A DNA stretch of 64,000 nucleotides from Rhodospirillaceae bacterium (GTDB lineage Bacteria; Pseudomonadota; Alphaproteobacteria; Rhodospirillales; Rhodospirillaceae). The position numbers and the translations under genes are program-made. Shown one piece after another: positions 1-10,150 of this stretch. The DNA is taken from the NCBI GenBank assembly GCA_002737725.1, contig NSIP01000007.1, positions 62,001-126,000 of the forward strand. Direction: 5' to 3'. How positions within the stretch are numbered: the stretch's first letter is position 1; each line of letters starts with the position of its first letter. Under the pieces are notes generated by a model. That model was not told the origin of the DNA and ran no database searches. It saw only the letters and a list, made by a program, of their open reading frames with translations.

Positions 1-1
1 T

Positions 2-955
2 GGCTCCATGACGGTTGCCGCCAAGCTTAAGCTTGATGGCGCGAAGCTGGCGGTCAACGATATAGCTGCGACTATTGGGCGTTATGGCCTGCGCGGACAA
101 ATGGATGTCGATCAGTCAACGCAGCCTCGTTCAGTGAGCGCGACATTCAGTAACATCGATATCGACTTCACAGCCCTGACGCCGCTGCCGATCTTTCCTT
201 TGCCGGCGCCGGGCGGCTGGCAGGGCGAAGTCACGTTGTCTGGCCCGCACATCCGGTCGTCTATCCTCGACGCGGAAAATTTTACGGCGCGCTTTGTCGC
301 GGTTTCCGATTCTGTTGAACTGGCAGAATGGCAGGGCAAACTTTTTGGCGGGCAGTGCCAGGTTGGACTGAAGTGGTCCAAAGCACCCGATGCCACCACA
401 AGCGAAAACGCGCAACACCTGCAAGGCCAACTGGTTCTCAATGGGGCTGACCCCTCCTTGATGTTTGATGGATTGACCACAACATCGAAGGCCCAGGCCG
501 ACCTCAGTCTCAGCTTTGCCACATCTGCAGCCAAACCCAATGGATGGCTCAAGGCATTGTCGGGCACAGGAACCGCGCGATTGTCATTACCTGCCAATGC
601 GCCCTTGAAAGCGTCAGGCCTGTTTGCCCCGCTTGCCGCGGTTGCGCAGGCCGAAGGGCCGGGGGGGCAAGTGCCGACGAAGCAAGAGAGTACGGCGTCG
701 TTTACCATCGATAGCGGTGTCGCGACGTTGAAGGATCTGCGCATTCAATCCAATGCCTATAGCGCTATGTTTGACGGGGCGGTTGATCTGAATCGACAGA
801 CCTTTGATTTGAAAGGGACGCTCAAGCTGCGCGACCGTGGCTTGATTGTTGGCCCATCGGCGCAACTGGTGTTACCGCCCACTGCGCCTATGACCATCAC
901 CGGGCCGATTGCAGCGCCGACCATCAAACTCGATGTCTCCCGCGCTCAGCGCTAG
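2..955 (+). CDS. AsmA-like protein, C-terminal part (gene enters from the left edge)
   Basis: The frame is open to the left edge, so the ATG at 8 is probably internal and the gene starts outside the window. The visible 315 residues have the texture of the AsmA C-terminal region: repeated short beta-rich stretches, a VELAEWQGKLFGG segment, a GTGTARLSL stretch, and near the end a 'static/dynamic' pair (VATLKDLRIQSNAYSAMFDG, then DLNRQTFDLKGTLKL) as seen in AsmA proteins. AsmA-family proteins are envelope proteins of the inner membrane and periplasm linked to outer-membrane lipid homeostasis. That role is family knowledge; the family call is by sequence texture only. Its TAG stop overlaps the stop of the converging RHH gene by 4 nt. 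Confidence 0.72.
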   Translation, partial: GSMTVAAKLKLDGAKLAVNDIAATIGRYGLRGQMDVDQSTQPRSVSATFSNIDIDFTALTPLPIFPLPAPGGWQGEVTLSGPHIRSSILDAENFTARFVAVSDSVELAEWQGKLFGGQCQVGLKWSKAPDATTSENAQHLQGQLVLNGADPSLMFDGLTTTSKAQADLSLSFATSAAKPNGWLKALSGTGTARLSLPANAPLKASGLFAPLAAVAQAEGPGGQVPTKQESTASFTIDSGVATLKDLRIQSNAYSAMFDGAVDLNRQTFDLKGTLKLRDRGLIVGPSAQLVLPPTAPMTITGPIAAPTIKLDVSRAQR

Positions 956-1164
956 GCTTGGTACGATTTCAATACATACAAGCGGATCGCACTTGAGAGA
1001 TTGCCAGGTCTGTCGGCATCAATGCGTGTCAGTAAATCCGAGACGGTCATGCTCTGCGATTGCGCGAGTGTTTTGAGAACCTCCCAAAACTCATCTTCCA
1101 CAGAAACACTGGTGCTGTGCCCGGCCAGTTTGACCGAGCGCTTTCGGATTGTGCCGGTGCTCAC
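952..1164 (-). CDS. Small ribbon-helix-helix domain protein (RHH_4 type)
   Basis: This 70-residue protein begins with a short basic beta segment ([20 protein letters not shown]) followed by two helices ([21 protein letters not shown], then [13 protein letters not shown]), the layout of a ribbon-helix-helix DNA-binding domain. In alphaproteobacteria such proteins often follow fumC. Its ATG overlaps the fumC stop by 4 nt, so the two are translationally coupled and it is the last gene of the hydrolase-fumC-RHH operon. It may act as a transcription regulator, but no target is visible. The stop overlaps the AsmA-like stop by 4 nt. Confidence 0.8.
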   Translation of the reverse strand: MSTGTIRKRSVKLAGHSTSVSVEDEFWEVLKTLAQSQSMTVSDLLTRIDADRPGNLSSAIRLYVLKSYQA

Positions 1165-2558
1165 GCGGTCGGACCGATCATGTCGCGCGCGCGCACCCAG
1201 CGATCAAAGTCGGCGTCAGACACATGGCCTAATTTCAGGGCGGCTTGCTTGAGTGTGAGATTGTCGTGATGCGCTAACTTGGCAATAGCTGCCGCTTTGT
1301 CATAGCCGATATGCGGCACCAAGGCGGTGACCAGCATTAGCGATTCATCCAGATGGCGCTGAACGGTCGTACGGTTAACCTCAAGGCCTGCGATGCAATT
1401 CTCGGCAAAGCTCAGCGACGCATCGGCCAGCAGACGAATAGACCGCAGCACATTAGCGATGATCACAGGTTTATAGACATTCAGTTCTAAGTGCCCTTGG
1501 GATCCGGCGATGGTGACAGCGGTGTGGTTGCCCATCACCTGTACGCACACCATCGTCAACGCTTCGGCCTGCGTGGGGTTCATCTTGCCGGGCATGATCG
1601 ATGAGCCCGGTTCATTTTCAGGCAATGACAATTCGCCAATGCCTGCGCGTGGACCAGAGCCCAGCAGCCGGATGTCGTTGGCAATTTTCATCAATGACAC
1701 AGCTAAAGTGTTCAGCACGCCCGAGCATTCCACCAATGAATCATGTGCCGCCAACGCTTCGAAGAAATTGGGCACGGGCGTGAAGGACAATGCCGTGATT
1801 GCGCTCAGTTCCCGACAAAACTGCGTGGCAAAACCAGCTTTTGCATTTAATCCCGTGCCCACAGCCGTACCGCCCTGGGCCAAGCGCGACAACGCAGGCG
1901 CGACGTTTTGCACACGTTCAATCCCGTAATGCAGTTGCGCGGTGTAGCCAGAGAATTCCTGCCCCACGGTTAGTGGCGTCGCGTCTTGCATGTGGGTGCG
2001 GCCGATTTTCACGATGTCGGCGAATTGTTTGGCTTTCAAGTCAAGTGCGGCGTGTGATTTTGTCAGCGCGGGCAGCAGGCGATGCTCGATCTCCATCACA
2101 GCAGCGATATGCATGGCGGTGGGGAAACTGTCGTTGGATGATTGCCCCCGATTAACATGATCGTTGGGGTGAACCGGCGATTTGCCGCCGCGCGGGTTAC
2201 CCATCATCTCGTTGGCGCGACCCGCAATCACCTCATTGAGATTCATGTTGGTTTGCGTACCCGAGCCCGTTTGCCAGATCACCAACGGAAATTCATCGTC
2301 GAGTTTGCCGTCCATCACCTCTTGGGCGGCCCGCGCAATCACATCTGCAATATCACCCGGAAGTTCACTTAAAATTTTATTCGCCAGTGCTGCGGCTTTT
2401 TTCTGGGCGCCGAAGGCATGGATCAACGCCAGCGGCATACGTTCGTCGCCGATTTTAAAATTACCAATGCTGCGCTGGGTTTGTGCGCCCCAATAGTGTT
2501 TGGCGGGCACTTCGATGGCACCCATGGAATCGGTTTCAGTGCGGGTTGATGTGCTCAT
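1161..2558 (-). CDS. fumC: Fumarate hydratase class II
   Basis: The 465-residue protein is full length for the iron-independent class II fumarase, which interconverts fumarate and L-malate in the TCA cycle. Seen directly: the superfamily signature around [13 protein letters not shown] near residue 320, the [12 protein letters not shown] substrate segment near residue 100, and [14 protein letters not shown] near 130. Its start codon overlaps the stop of the upstream alpha/beta hydrolase (ATGA) and its own stop overlaps the start of the RHH gene, giving a tight three-gene operon. A second, unrelated class I fumarase lies about 1.4 kb away, so the cell has an oxygen-stable and an Fe-S enzyme for the same step. 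Confidence 0.97.
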   Translation of the reverse strand: MSTSTRTETDSMGAIEVPAKHYWGAQTQRSIGNFKIGDERMPLALIHAFGAQKKAAALANKILSELPGDIADVIARAAQEVMDGKLDDEFPLVIWQTGSGTQTNMNLNEVIAGRANEMMGNPRGGKSPVHPNDHVNRGQSSNDSFPTAMHIAAVMEIEHRLLPALTKSHAALDLKAKQFADIVKIGRTHMQDATPLTVGQEFSGYTAQLHYGIERVQNVAPALSRLAQGGTAVGTGLNAKAGFATQFCRELSAITALSFTPVPNFFEALAAHDSLVECSGVLNTLAVSLMKIANDIRLLGSGPRAGIGELSLPENEPGSSIMPGKMNPTQAEALTMVCVQVMGNHTAVTIAGSQGHLELNVYKPVIIANVLRSIRLLADASLSFAENCIAGLEVNRTTVQRHLDESLMLVTALVPHIGYDKAAAIAKLAHHDNLTLKQAALKLGHVSDADFDRWVRARDMIGPTA

Positions 2559-3184
2559 GATGGTAAGGCTGCGAGAAAACCAGCCACGGCGTCAAGCGCA
2601 TCGTTGAAGTTTTGGGCGTGTGTGCGCCCCGACGCCTTGCGCGGTTTGAGGTCGTGATCGCCGTCTGCGGCCCAGTGTAGCGAGATTGCTTTCGACAATT
2701 TGAGGGCCTCAACCGTTGCTCGGTCGCCCAATTTATCGCGCTCGCCTTGGCATATGAGCGTGCGTGTTTTAAGTGTTTCGAGGTGGGCGATACGCGGTTT
2801 ATCGCGCCGCCCTGCGCCATAAAACGGAAAGGCCAGGCAGATCAGCCCCGCCACGCCCATCTCATCGGCCACCATGCTGGCGATACGCCCGCCCATGGAC
2901 TTGCCGCCGATGACAACCCTATCCGCACCGCACGTGTTAATGGCAGTACGCCAGGTATTCATCAATGCTTGCGCTGGGTTCGGTGGCTTACGTTTGCCGG
3001 TCAGTCGGCGCTCGGCCATGTACGCAAACTCGAATCGCCCGACGCGAACGCCCTTCACTGCTAATCCATCAGCAAAGAACGACATGAACGGAGTGTCCAT
3101 CGGTGCGCCAGCGCCATGGGCAAGCAGCAGTGTGTTTGCTGCGCGCGGCGGCCCGGTCCAGAGAAAGTCAATTTGATCTGTCAT
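2555..3184 (-). CDS. Alpha/beta hydrolase of the KANL3/Tex30 type
   Basis: The 209-residue protein has a short alpha/beta hydrolase fold with an early oxyanion segment ([16 protein letters not shown]), a nucleophile elbow GGKSMGGR near residue 96, an acid-loop region around [11 protein letters not shown], and a final histidine in [10 protein letters not shown]. This pattern matches the KANL3/Tex30 hydrolase-like family, whose substrates are unknown. I start it at the ATG at 3184 (MTDQIDF) rather than 12 codons upstream, because the longer N terminus is unlike the family. It is the first gene of the operon with fumC. Confidence 0.82.
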   Translation of the reverse strand: MTDQIDFLWTGPPRAANTLLLAHGAGAPMDTPFMSFFADGLAVKGVRVGRFEFAYMAERRLTGKRKPPNPAQALMNTWRTAINTCGADRVVIGGKSMGGRIASMVADEMGVAGLICLAFPFYGAGRRDKPRIAHLETLKTRTLICQGERDKLGDRATVEALKLSKAISLHWAADGDHDLKPRKASGRTHAQNFNDALDAVAGFLAALPS

Positions 3185-3338
3185 CGCCGTCCTTGGGCAT
3201 GTCGAGGAGGAGGGTGACACTAAATAAATGTGTAATCCATGCGTTCAACGCAAGGCAGCGGCGCGCGTAGTCGAAATTGACACTGCGCACCGAGGGGTAG
3301 AGAACACAAAGCCTTAAATCGCGCCCCAGAAGGCCAAT

Positions 3339-3946
3339 ATGACCGCCGCCTTGCCCCTTTCTCATCTTTTACTCGCGCTGTTGGTGGTGGCGGTGTGGGG
3401 TATTAACTTTGTCGTCATCAAAACGGGCCTCGATCATCTGCCGCCGTTGTTGTTCGCGGCCCTGCGGTTCACGTTTGCGTTCGTTCCGGCGGTGTTTTTC
3501 ATCCCACGTCCCAACGTGTCTTGGCGCAATCTGATCGCTTATGGGCTGTTTATCGGCGTGGGGCAGTTTGGGCTTTTGTACATCGCCATCAATGGTCACA
3601 TCTCGCCGGGCCTTGCCTCACTGGTGGCGCAAACCAATGCGTTCTTCACCATTGGACTGGCAATGATCCTCAGCGGCGAGCGTGTGCGCTTGGTCCAAGT
3701 CATGGCGCTGTTGCTCGCGGTGGCGGGTATGGCCGTTATTGTGGCGCACACCGACGGCACCACGACGTTGCTCGGCCTGAGCTTAGTGTTGTTGGCAGCC
3801 TTCTCATGGGCGCCTCGGCCATCATGCTGGCCGAACCGTTGCCCGCATGGAAACTCATCGCCGCAGCGCTTGTCATGTGCGGCCTCGCACTCAATGTGTT
3901 CTGGCCGTATGTGATGAAGTGGATGCGGGTGGCTGTCGGTCGTTAA
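3339..3946 (+). pseudogene. EamA/DMT-family transporter with internal deletion and frameshift
   Basis: The first about 150 codons are a normal EamA (drug/metabolite transporter) half: LLLALLVVAVWGINFVVIKTG, LLFAALRFTFAFVPAVFFI and a run of further membrane helices ending at LVLLAAFSWA. In an intact protein this motif is followed by the second EamA repeat. Here the frame instead runs into nonsense, while the C-terminal end of the family (GASAIMLAEPLPAWKLIAAA... ending at 3946) continues in another frame from about 3809. Roughly 90-100 codons are missing at the join. The remnant cannot make a ten-helix exporter. The deletion could be real or an assembly collapse. The stop overlaps the converging class I fumarase stop by 4 nt. 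Confidence 0.8.
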
Positions 3947-5556
3947 GTCAACTTCTGGAAAAAGTCATTGCCCTTATCGTCGACCACCACGAACGCCGGG
4001 AAGTCTTGCACTTCAATTTTCCAAATCGCTTCCATGCCCAGTTCGGGGTACTCAATCACCTCGACCTTCTTGATGGATTTTTCAGCCAGGCTGGCGGCCG
4101 CGCCACCGATGGAGCCTAAATAAAATCCACCGTGCTTTTTGCACGCATCCGTCACGGCCTTCGAGCGATTGCCCTTGGCCAGCATCACCATGGAGCCACC
4201 TGCGGCTTGTAAGTCGTCGACATATGAGTCCATCCGCCCCGCTGTGGTGGGGCCGAACGAGCCTGACGCATATCCGGTGGGTGTTTTCGCGGGCCCGGCG
4301 TAATAGACCGGGTGATTTTTCATGTAGTCGGGCAAGCCCTGGCCGGCGTCGATGCGCTCTTTCAGTTTGGCGTGTGCAATGTCGCGTGCCACCACCATAG
4401 GTCCGCTGAGCGACACGCGGGTTTTGATCGGATATTGCGACAAGGTTTTGCGTATTTCCGCCATAGGACGGTTGAGGTCGATTTTCACCACTTCGCTCGA
4501 TAGTTTGTCCTCGCGCACCTCGGGCAGGTACTGCACCGGGTTGGTTTCCAGTTGCTCCAGGTACACGCCGTCTTTGCTAATTTTGCCCAGCACCTGTCGG
4601 TCGGCCGAGCACGAGACGCCGATGCCTACGGGGCATGAAGCGCCGTGACGCGGCAATCTGATCACACGTACATCGTGGCAGTAATATTTGCCGCCGAACT
4701 GCGCGCCGATGCCCATCCCGCGCGTCATGGCCAGCACTTCTTGCTCCATGTCGATGTCACGGAACGCCTGGCCGTGCATGCCGCCCTTGGTGGGCAAGCC
4801 GTCGAGATAGCGCGCCGACGCCAGCTTGACAGTTTTCAGTGTCATCTCGGCTGACGTGCCGCCAATGACGATAGCCAAGTGATAGGGCGGGCAAGCCGAT
4901 GTGCCGATATGTTTAATTTCTTCATCCAGAAATTTCTTAATTCCCGCTGGGTTCAGAAGCGATTTCGTTTTTTGAAAAAGGAAGGTTTTGTTAGCCGAGC
5001 CGCCGCCCTTGGCCATGAACATGAACTTGTAGGTATCGCCGGGCACGGCATACAAATCGATTTGTGCTGGCAAATTGTTGCCGGTATTTTTTTCGTCAAA
5101 CAAAGACGTGGGCGTCATCTGCGAATAACGCAGGTTGAGTTTGTTGTAGGCGTCTGCCACGCCTTCACTAATGGCTGCGGCATCGTCGCCTTCGGTGAAA
5201 ATGTTCTGGCCCTTCTTGCCCATGATAATCGCCGTGCCGGTGTCTTGGCACATGGGCAGCACAAAGCCGGCTGAGATGTTGGCGTTCTTCATCAACTCCA
5301 GCGCCACGAAGCGGTCGTTCGGTGACGCCTCGGGGTCATCCATAATCGCACGCAGTTGTTTCAGGTGCCCCGGGCGCAGGAGGTGCGAGACATCACGGAA
5401 GGCCTCCGCCGTCAGGCCTGAAATGGCTGCCGCTGAAACGGTGACCAGCTTTTGATTGCGGAATGTTTCCAGCGCCACGCCGTCGCCTGAGAGCTTGCGA
5501 TAGGGTGTGGTGTCGGGGCCAAGCGGAAAAATCTCGGAGAACGCGGCGTCGAGCAT
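3943..5556 (-). CDS. Fumarate hydratase class I (Fe-S, oxygen-sensitive)
   Basis: The 537-residue protein is full length for the class I (FumA/FumB-type) hydratase that converts fumarate and malate using a [4Fe-4S] cluster. Candidate cluster cysteines are visible: Cys103 in [10 protein letters not shown], one in TSACPPYHL near residue 225, and one in [11 protein letters not shown] near 315. The N-terminal alpha domain and C-terminal beta domain (from about 370: [19 protein letters not shown], then [20 protein letters not shown]) are fused in one chain. It lies downstream of sspB on the same strand with a 47-nt gap. Confidence 0.96.
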   Translation of the reverse strand: MLDAAFSEIFPLGPDTTPYRKLSGDGVALETFRNQKLVTVSAAAISGLTAEAFRDVSHLLRPGHLKQLRAIMDDPEASPNDRFVALELMKNANISAGFVLPMCQDTGTAIIMGKKGQNIFTEGDDAAAISEGVADAYNKLNLRYSQMTPTSLFDEKNTGNNLPAQIDLYAVPGDTYKFMFMAKGGGSANKTFLFQKTKSLLNPAGIKKFLDEEIKHIGTSACPPYHLAIVIGGTSAEMTLKTVKLASARYLDGLPTKGGMHGQAFRDIDMEQEVLAMTRGMGIGAQFGGKYYCHDVRVIRLPRHGASCPVGIGVSCSADRQVLGKISKDGVYLEQLETNPVQYLPEVREDKLSSEVVKIDLNRPMAEIRKTLSQYPIKTRVSLSGPMVVARDIAHAKLKERIDAGQGLPDYMKNHPVYYAGPAKTPTGYASGSFGPTTAGRMDSYVDDLQAAGGSMVMLAKGNRSKAVTDACKKHGGFYLGSIGGAAASLAEKSIKKVEVIEYPELGMEAIWKIEVQDFPAFVVVDDKGNDFFQKLT

Positions 5557-5603
5557 GGGGCAATCCCGTCTGTATCAGAATGAAAGCGGCTTTCACCGCG
5601 CCG

Positions 5604-6173
5604 TTATTTTTTTCGAAACGCATCCAGCGTCACGACATTCGCGCCGGGCGGCACCGTGTCGGGCGTCGGATGAACGATGGTTGGGCGAGGGGCCTCTTTG
5701 GGCTTTGTGCCCTTGGTCTTTAACTCTTTGATTTGAGGGTTTGCGGCGCTGAGCGTTGTGGGGGTTTCTTCACGCGCAATGGCTTCAGCGTCTTCGTCAG
5801 TGCTGGTCTTTTCCTCGAACTCCACATGGAACTGCAAGCCAAACTTAGCATGGGGGTCTGCAAAGGCGGTCACGGCCGCAAAGGGCATCTTCAGACGCTG
5901 ACTGACGCCCGAGAAACTGAGCGTGATCTCGAAGCCTTCGTCCGTCACCTGCAAGTCCCAGAATTGGTGTTGCAGCACAATCGTCATTTCGTTGGGGTGC
6001 AAGGCGCGCAAGGATTCAGGAATGCGCACGCCAGGATGGGTAGTGTCAAAGGTGATGTAGAAGTGATGCGAGCCCAGCAGGCCTTGGGCCGCGGTTATGC
6101 GAAGGGCCTGACGCAGCACACCGCGCAGCGCGTCTTCTACCATCCGCTCGTAACTGAATGTCGACACAGCCAT
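5604..6173 (-). CDS. sspB: SspB-type adaptor for ClpXP proteolysis
   Basis: The 189-residue protein matches the alphaproteobacterial SspB family. A conserved N-terminal domain (YERMVEDALRGVLRQAL, then HHFYITFDTTHPGV and LRALHPNEMTIVLQHQFWDL) binds ssrA-tagged substrates. An acidic, disordered linker follows, ending in the conserved tail VVTLDAFRKK, the kind of C-terminal peptide that docks on ClpX. SspB delivers tagged, stalled-ribosome products to the ClpXP protease. The gene sits directly downstream of ssrA on the same strand, so tag source and tag receptor are neighbours. Confidence 0.93.
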   Translation of the reverse strand: MAVSTFSYERMVEDALRGVLRQALRITAAQGLLGSHHFYITFDTTHPGVRIPESLRALHPNEMTIVLQHQFWDLQVTDEGFEITLSFSGVSQRLKMPFAAVTAFADPHAKFGLQFHVEFEEKTSTDEDAEAIAREETPTTLSAANPQIKELKTKGTKPKEAPRPTIVHPTPDTVPPGANVVTLDAFRKK

Positions 6174-6269
6174 TGTCAGCGTTAAATCCTCGTGTAGCGA
6201 ATATAAGGGTTCATTTTCCCTCGCGGTTGAACCGACTGCAATGGTCTAAAAGATTGTGGGGCAGGGAAT

Positions 6270-6600
6270 AAAGTGGGGGGGCTTCTGTTGCCCGGTGCCC
6301 CCCCGAACCGCGCTTTGGACATATAATCTAGCGGCCGTTAGGCGGCGAGACGGACGTCCTCAACGAGTGCAACGTTGTCGTTGGCACTTCTAGATTTAGC
6401 CCGATAACGGCGGTACCATGCCGAGCACAAGCGTTGTCTTTATTACGCCCGTCGATCCTGGATCGGCCCCACAGCGACCCGCGGCGGACTTATAAAGTCG
6501 GCGCGGGCCGGGAATTGGTGGAGCCGCCGGGCACTGCCCCCGGGTCCGAAACGTTTATTTCACAACGTGTTTAGCGCCATAGCCGCCGAAGCGGCACGCC
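6270..6600 (-). ncRNA. ssrA: tmRNA (circularly permuted, two-piece type)
   Basis: Read on the minus strand, a tRNA-like acceptor piece comes first. Its T-arm (stem CCGGG/CCCGG around a 7-nt loop GGCAGTG) runs into CGGCTCC and an ACCA end at 6516-6519. After an intervening segment (6471-6515) the coding piece starts with GGGGCCG at 6470-6464, which pairs base by base (one G-U) with CGGCTCC to form the 7-bp acceptor stem. The usual GGATCGACGGGC segment follows. A helix ACAACG/CGTTGT joins the pieces (6432-6437 with 6562-6567). The tag frame, 6385 down to a TAA at 6338-6340, encodes ANDNVALVEDVRLAA. A G/C hairpin (6275-6304) closes the coding piece. The outer ends are approximate. tmRNA rescues stalled ribosomes and tags the product for degradation. 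Confidence 0.93.
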
Positions 6601-6755
6601 CAATATAAGCCTAAACGTCGTCCCACGCCACCTTCGCGTAATAGGCGAAAAGTAGCCCCCCTGGCGAAGCTACCCATACCTTTGCCCGCTTTGAAGGACC
6701 GGGCCTCAAAGGCTATGGTCGCACCTGGCCGGTCGTAGATCAGTGTTGGTGTTTG

Positions 6756-7427
6756 ATGATTGCGCAATATGATTTGGTGCTGTGGCTGCATGTGGTGATC
6801 ATGGGCTACTGGCTGGGCAGTGATTTCGTTTTGAATGCGCTGACCCATTATTTCAAAAACGCCAAGGATATGCCCGCCGCTGAACGCCTGAAGCTGTGGG
6901 ATTTTTTGCTGCTGGTGGATCAGCATCCCCGCAATGCGCTGATTTTATCGATCCCGCTCGGTTTTCAACTTGCGGCTGATCTGAACCTTTCGCCTGTTAC
7001 GGGGTCTGCACTGACGGCGCTCTGGATCGCTTCTGTGGCTTGGTTCATTTTCATTTGGGTGCTGCATTTTCAAACGGGAAAGCCCAGCTATCGACCTCTG
7101 AGCCAAATGGATTTAACCCTCCGGTATAGTCTAGTCGTCGTATTGTTCTTGATCGGCGCGATGTCGCTGCTAGGCGATGGCCCACTGATGGCCAAATGGC
7201 TTGGGGCGAAGGTTGCGCTGTTCGCGCTGGTGATCGCGGGCGGGCTTGGGATTCGGCATTATATTGCGAAGGTATATGTCGTGATCCCAAAACTAAAAGC
7301 CGAAGGTTCGACGCCTGAAGTGGAGGCCGTGATCACCCATTCTCTGAATTGGGGCAGCTATATCTTGTTCGGGATGTGGGCAGTGATTGTTGCGATTGGC
7401 TATTTGGGCGTCGCCAAACCGTTTTAG
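6756..7427 (+). CDS. Six-helix integral membrane protein, unknown function
   Basis: The 223-residue protein is very hydrophobic, with about six membrane segments: near residues 5-25 ([15 protein letters not shown]), 55-75, 85-105 ([18 protein letters not shown]), 120-140, 150-168 and 195-215. A histidine lies in or beside the first ([10 protein letters not shown]) and third (WVLHF) segments, which could suggest haem or metal binding, but no family is recognised with confidence. The ATG at 6756 is preferred over the TTG one codon upstream. It runs toward thyA (50-nt gap) and may be cotranscribed. Confidence 0.6.
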   Translation: MIAQYDLVLWLHVVIMGYWLGSDFVLNALTHYFKNAKDMPAAERLKLWDFLLLVDQHPRNALILSIPLGFQLAADLNLSPVTGSALTALWIASVAWFIFIWVLHFQTGKPSYRPLSQMDLTLRYSLVVVLFLIGAMSLLGDGPLMAKWLGAKVALFALVIAGGLGIRHYIAKVYVVIPKLKAEGSTPEVEAVITHSLNWGSYILFGMWAVIVAIGYLGVAKPF

Positions 7428-7476
7428 GCGCTCGCCGTCTCTTGGCCACGCTCGCTCACGCCGCTATAACCCCAGG

Positions 7477-8271
7477 ATGCAGCAGTACCATGATCTTCTC
7501 CGGTTAGTTCTCGACAAGGGCGTCAAAAAGTCTGATCGAACCGGCACGGGCACGCTCAGCGTGTTCGGCCATCAAATGCGGTTTGATCTGTCGGCTGGCT
7601 TTCCACTACTGACCACTAAGAAAGTGCACCTCAAATCGATCATCCACGAACTTCTGTGGTTTTTGCGCGGCGACACCAACATTAAGTATCTCAAGGATCA
7701 TGGCGTTTCGATTTGGGACGAGTGGGCCGATGAGGATGGCGATCTGGGCCCGGTCTATGGCTCGCAATGGCGTAGCTGGCCTACGTTAGAGGGCCGCAAG
7801 ATCGATCAGATTGCAGGGGTGGTGCAGTCACTCATCCGCAATCCCAACAGTCGCCGGCATATCGTCACGGCCTGGAACCCAGCCGAGGTGGACGAGATGG
7901 CGTTGCCGCCATGTCATTGTCTGTTTCAGTTCTATGTGGCCGACGACAAGCTCTCGTGTCAGCTCTATCAACGCAGTGCGGATATCTTCCTCGGCGTGCC
8001 GTTTAACATTGCCTCATATGCCCTGCTGACGATGATGATCGCTCAGGTGACGGGGCTGAAGCTGGGCGATTTCGTGCACACATTAGGAGATGCACATCTG
8101 TATCTCAACCATCTCGACCAGGCGAAGCTACAGCTCACGCGCGAGCTTCGTCCGTTGCCCACGATGAGCGTCAATCCCAAAGTGGCTGACATCTTCGGTT
8201 TCGAGTACGCGGATTTTACCCTGACGAATTACAACCCCCATCCCAGTATCTCCGCGCCGATCGCGGTGTAG
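7477..8271 (+). CDS. thyA: Thymidylate synthase
   Basis: Starting at the ATG at 7477 gives 264 residues, exactly the length of the E. coli enzyme; a longer start would add an unrelated Arg-rich leader. The catalytic cysteine is Cys146 in [10 protein letters not shown]. Also visible are the folate/dUMP residues DRTGTGTLS near 20, the RxRxxP-equivalent [19 protein letters not shown], and the terminal region [11 protein letters not shown]. The enzyme makes dTMP from dUMP using methylene-tetrahydrofolate. folA follows 8 nt later, so the enzyme that regenerates its cofactor is encoded next to it. Confidence 0.98.
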   Translation: MQQYHDLLRLVLDKGVKKSDRTGTGTLSVFGHQMRFDLSAGFPLLTTKKVHLKSIIHELLWFLRGDTNIKYLKDHGVSIWDEWADEDGDLGPVYGSQWRSWPTLEGRKIDQIAGVVQSLIRNPNSRRHIVTAWNPAEVDEMALPPCHCLFQFYVADDKLSCQLYQRSADIFLGVPFNIASYALLTMMIAQVTGLKLGDFVHTLGDAHLYLNHLDQAKLQLTRELRPLPTMSVNPKVADIFGFEYADFTLTNYNPHPSISAPIAV

Positions 8272-8279
8272 GGCGATTC

Positions 8280-8795
8280 ATGCTTGAAGGCCCTATTATT
8301 GTTGCCCTGATTGTTGCCCGTGCTGAAAACGGCGTTATTGGCGTGGACGGAAAATTGCCCTGGCATCTCTCGGAAGATCTCAAATTCTTTAAAGCCCAGA
8401 CCGTCGGCAAGCCCATCATCATGGGCCGTAAAACCTATGCCTCGATTGGTAAGCCGCTACCGCGTCGCACCAACATTGTCGTGACGCGTGATTTAAATTG
8501 GAAAGCCGATGGCGTGTTTGTGGCGCACGATATGCCCACCGCGCTGGCCCTGGGCTACGAAGACGCGCACCGCACGGGCGTTGATGAAGTGATGGTGATT
8601 GGTGGGGCCGAGATTTATGCCCAGGCCTTCACACAAGCCAAACGCATCTACTTGACGGAAGTACACCGGGCTTATGCGGGCGACACAAAATTAGAAATGG
8701 ATTTGTCCGGCTGGGAGGAAACCCGCCGCGCACCACATAAAAACGAAATGTCGGGCGAGCCGGACTTTAGCTTCGTGACGCTGGAGCGAAGCTAA
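8280..8795 (+). CDS. folA: Dihydrofolate reductase
   Basis: The 171-residue protein has the DHFR landmarks in order: VALIVARAENGVIGVDGKLPWHL (substrate and cofactor loop), the DLKFFKAQTVGKPIIMGRKT segment with the conserved GRKT, and VMVIGGAEIY, the NADPH-binding GG pair. It reduces dihydrofolate made by ThyA. It is 8 nt downstream of thyA and certainly in the same operon. Its TAA shares bases with the TAG of the converging Mrp gene (4-nt overlap at 8792-8795). Confidence 0.97.
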   Translation: MLEGPIIVALIVARAENGVIGVDGKLPWHLSEDLKFFKAQTVGKPIIMGRKTYASIGKPLPRRTNIVVTRDLNWKADGVFVAHDMPTALALGYEDAHRTGVDEVMVIGGAEIYAQAFTQAKRIYLTEVHRAYAGDTKLEMDLSGWEETRRAPHKNEMSGEPDFSFVTLERS

Positions 8796-9910
8796 ACCCC
8801 AAACATCTTGCCCAAGTTGATTTTGGGCGGCGCTTTTTTCACGCTGCCAGCATCTAGCTTTGCCCAAATCTTTTCTGCGATGGCCATGTAAGCCTTGGAA
8901 TGTGGGCTGTCGGGTTGCGCAACCACAATGGGTGTGCCGCTGTCCGATGTCATACGGATTTGCAGATCCAACGGAATCTCGCCCAAGAATTCGGCATCCA
9001 ACTCATCAGCCGTGCGATGAGCGCCACCGTGCGAAAAGATGTCCTCGCGATGTCCGCAGTTCGTGCAGATATGGTAGCTCATGTTTTCGATAATGCCCAA
9101 AATCGGCACTTCGACGCGTCGAAACATATTTAAGCCCTTACGCGCGTCCAGCAACGCAATGTCTTGCGGCGTTGAGACAATCACAGCGCCTGCCAGCGGA
9201 ACGCGCTGCGACACGGTCAACTGCGTGTCACCGGTTCCCGGCGGCATATCGATGATCATCACATCTAATTCGCCCCAGGCGACATCGCGCAACATTTGCT
9301 CAAGCGCGCCCATCACCATCGGCCCGCGCCAGACAACGGGGTTGTCTTCGGCGATCATAAAACCAATCGACATCACTTTGACGCCATGAACATCCAGCGG
9401 GTAAACCTTGTCGCCGTCTGAGCTCGGTTTAAGCTTCGAGACGCCCAGGAGGCGCGGCTGCGAGGGGCCAAAAATATCGGCATCGAAAATAGCGACCTTG
9501 CGGCCAAGCTTGGCCAAGGCGACTGCTAAGTTTGTCGCTGTTGTGGATTTTCCCACGCCGCCCTTGCCCGAGGCGACGGCGACAATGTGCTTCACATTCG
9601 GAAGTTCAATGCGCCCCGCCCCTTTGGGCGATCCGCCCTTGGCCGTGGCTGGTTGCGCTGCCCGGGCTGCGGTCAGCACCACGGTGGCTGAAATCACGCC
9701 CGGCAGATCATGGATGATCTTCTCAGCGGCTTGGCGAACAGGCTCAAGCTTCGGGCCCATGGTAGCAGGCACCTCAAGCGTGACAGTGACATGGCCATCT
9801 TTGCACAGGACATCCTTTACCCAACCGCGTGCAACGATATCCAAGCCCCCGGTGCCAGAGTCGACGGCTTTGAGGGCATTTGTGATGTCATCTAGGGTCG
9901 GCGCGGGCAT
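8792..9910 (-). CDS. mrp: Mrp/NBP35-family Fe-S cluster carrier ATPase
   Basis: The 372-residue protein has an N-terminal MIP18/DUF59 domain (about residues 5-80), then a deviant Walker A motif ASGKGGVGKSTT near 115, the Walker B-like VMIIDMPPGTGD, and a CxxC pair in HICTNCGHRE for a bridging Fe-S cluster. This is the ApbC/Mrp architecture, a cytoplasmic scaffold or carrier that delivers Fe-S clusters to apoproteins. It converges on folA. Cluster clients in this window plausibly include the class I fumarase and the old-yellow-enzyme-family flavoprotein, an inference from motif content only. Confidence 0.95.
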   Translation of the reverse strand: MPAPTLDDITNALKAVDSGTGGLDIVARGWVKDVLCKDGHVTVTLEVPATMGPKLEPVRQAAEKIIHDLPGVISATVVLTAARAAQPATAKGGSPKGAGRIELPNVKHIVAVASGKGGVGKSTTATNLAVALAKLGRKVAIFDADIFGPSQPRLLGVSKLKPSSDGDKVYPLDVHGVKVMSIGFMIAEDNPVVWRGPMVMGALEQMLRDVAWGELDVMIIDMPPGTGDTQLTVSQRVPLAGAVIVSTPQDIALLDARKGLNMFRRVEVPILGIIENMSYHICTNCGHREDIFSHGGAHRTADELDAEFLGEIPLDLQIRMTSDSGTPIVVAQPDSPHSKAYMAIAEKIWAKLDAGSVKKAPPKINLGKMFGV

Positions 9911-10150
9911 TCTTGAAATCCGTTGGTCTCGAACCGATATGAGAATACGCGGCCTGCAAAAGGACGCGGCTGCGTTGCGGCAGTATCAGGGGTGTCCTAT
10001 AAGCCCTCGACCACTCGCCGCAAGCTGATTCTATATATTCGGGGCAAGACAAAGGCTAAATTTTTTGCAAATGTGGGCTTTGTTCACCCGGGCTCACGGT
10101 CTAAATTTCGTTAAGATCACACGTCAATATTTCGAGGATAGACGACACCA

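Noticed and set aside
112-744. A 210-residue minus-strand frame within the AsmA-like gene
   Set aside because: It is antisense to a clear family member, is Cys/Arg-rich and matches nothing recognisable.
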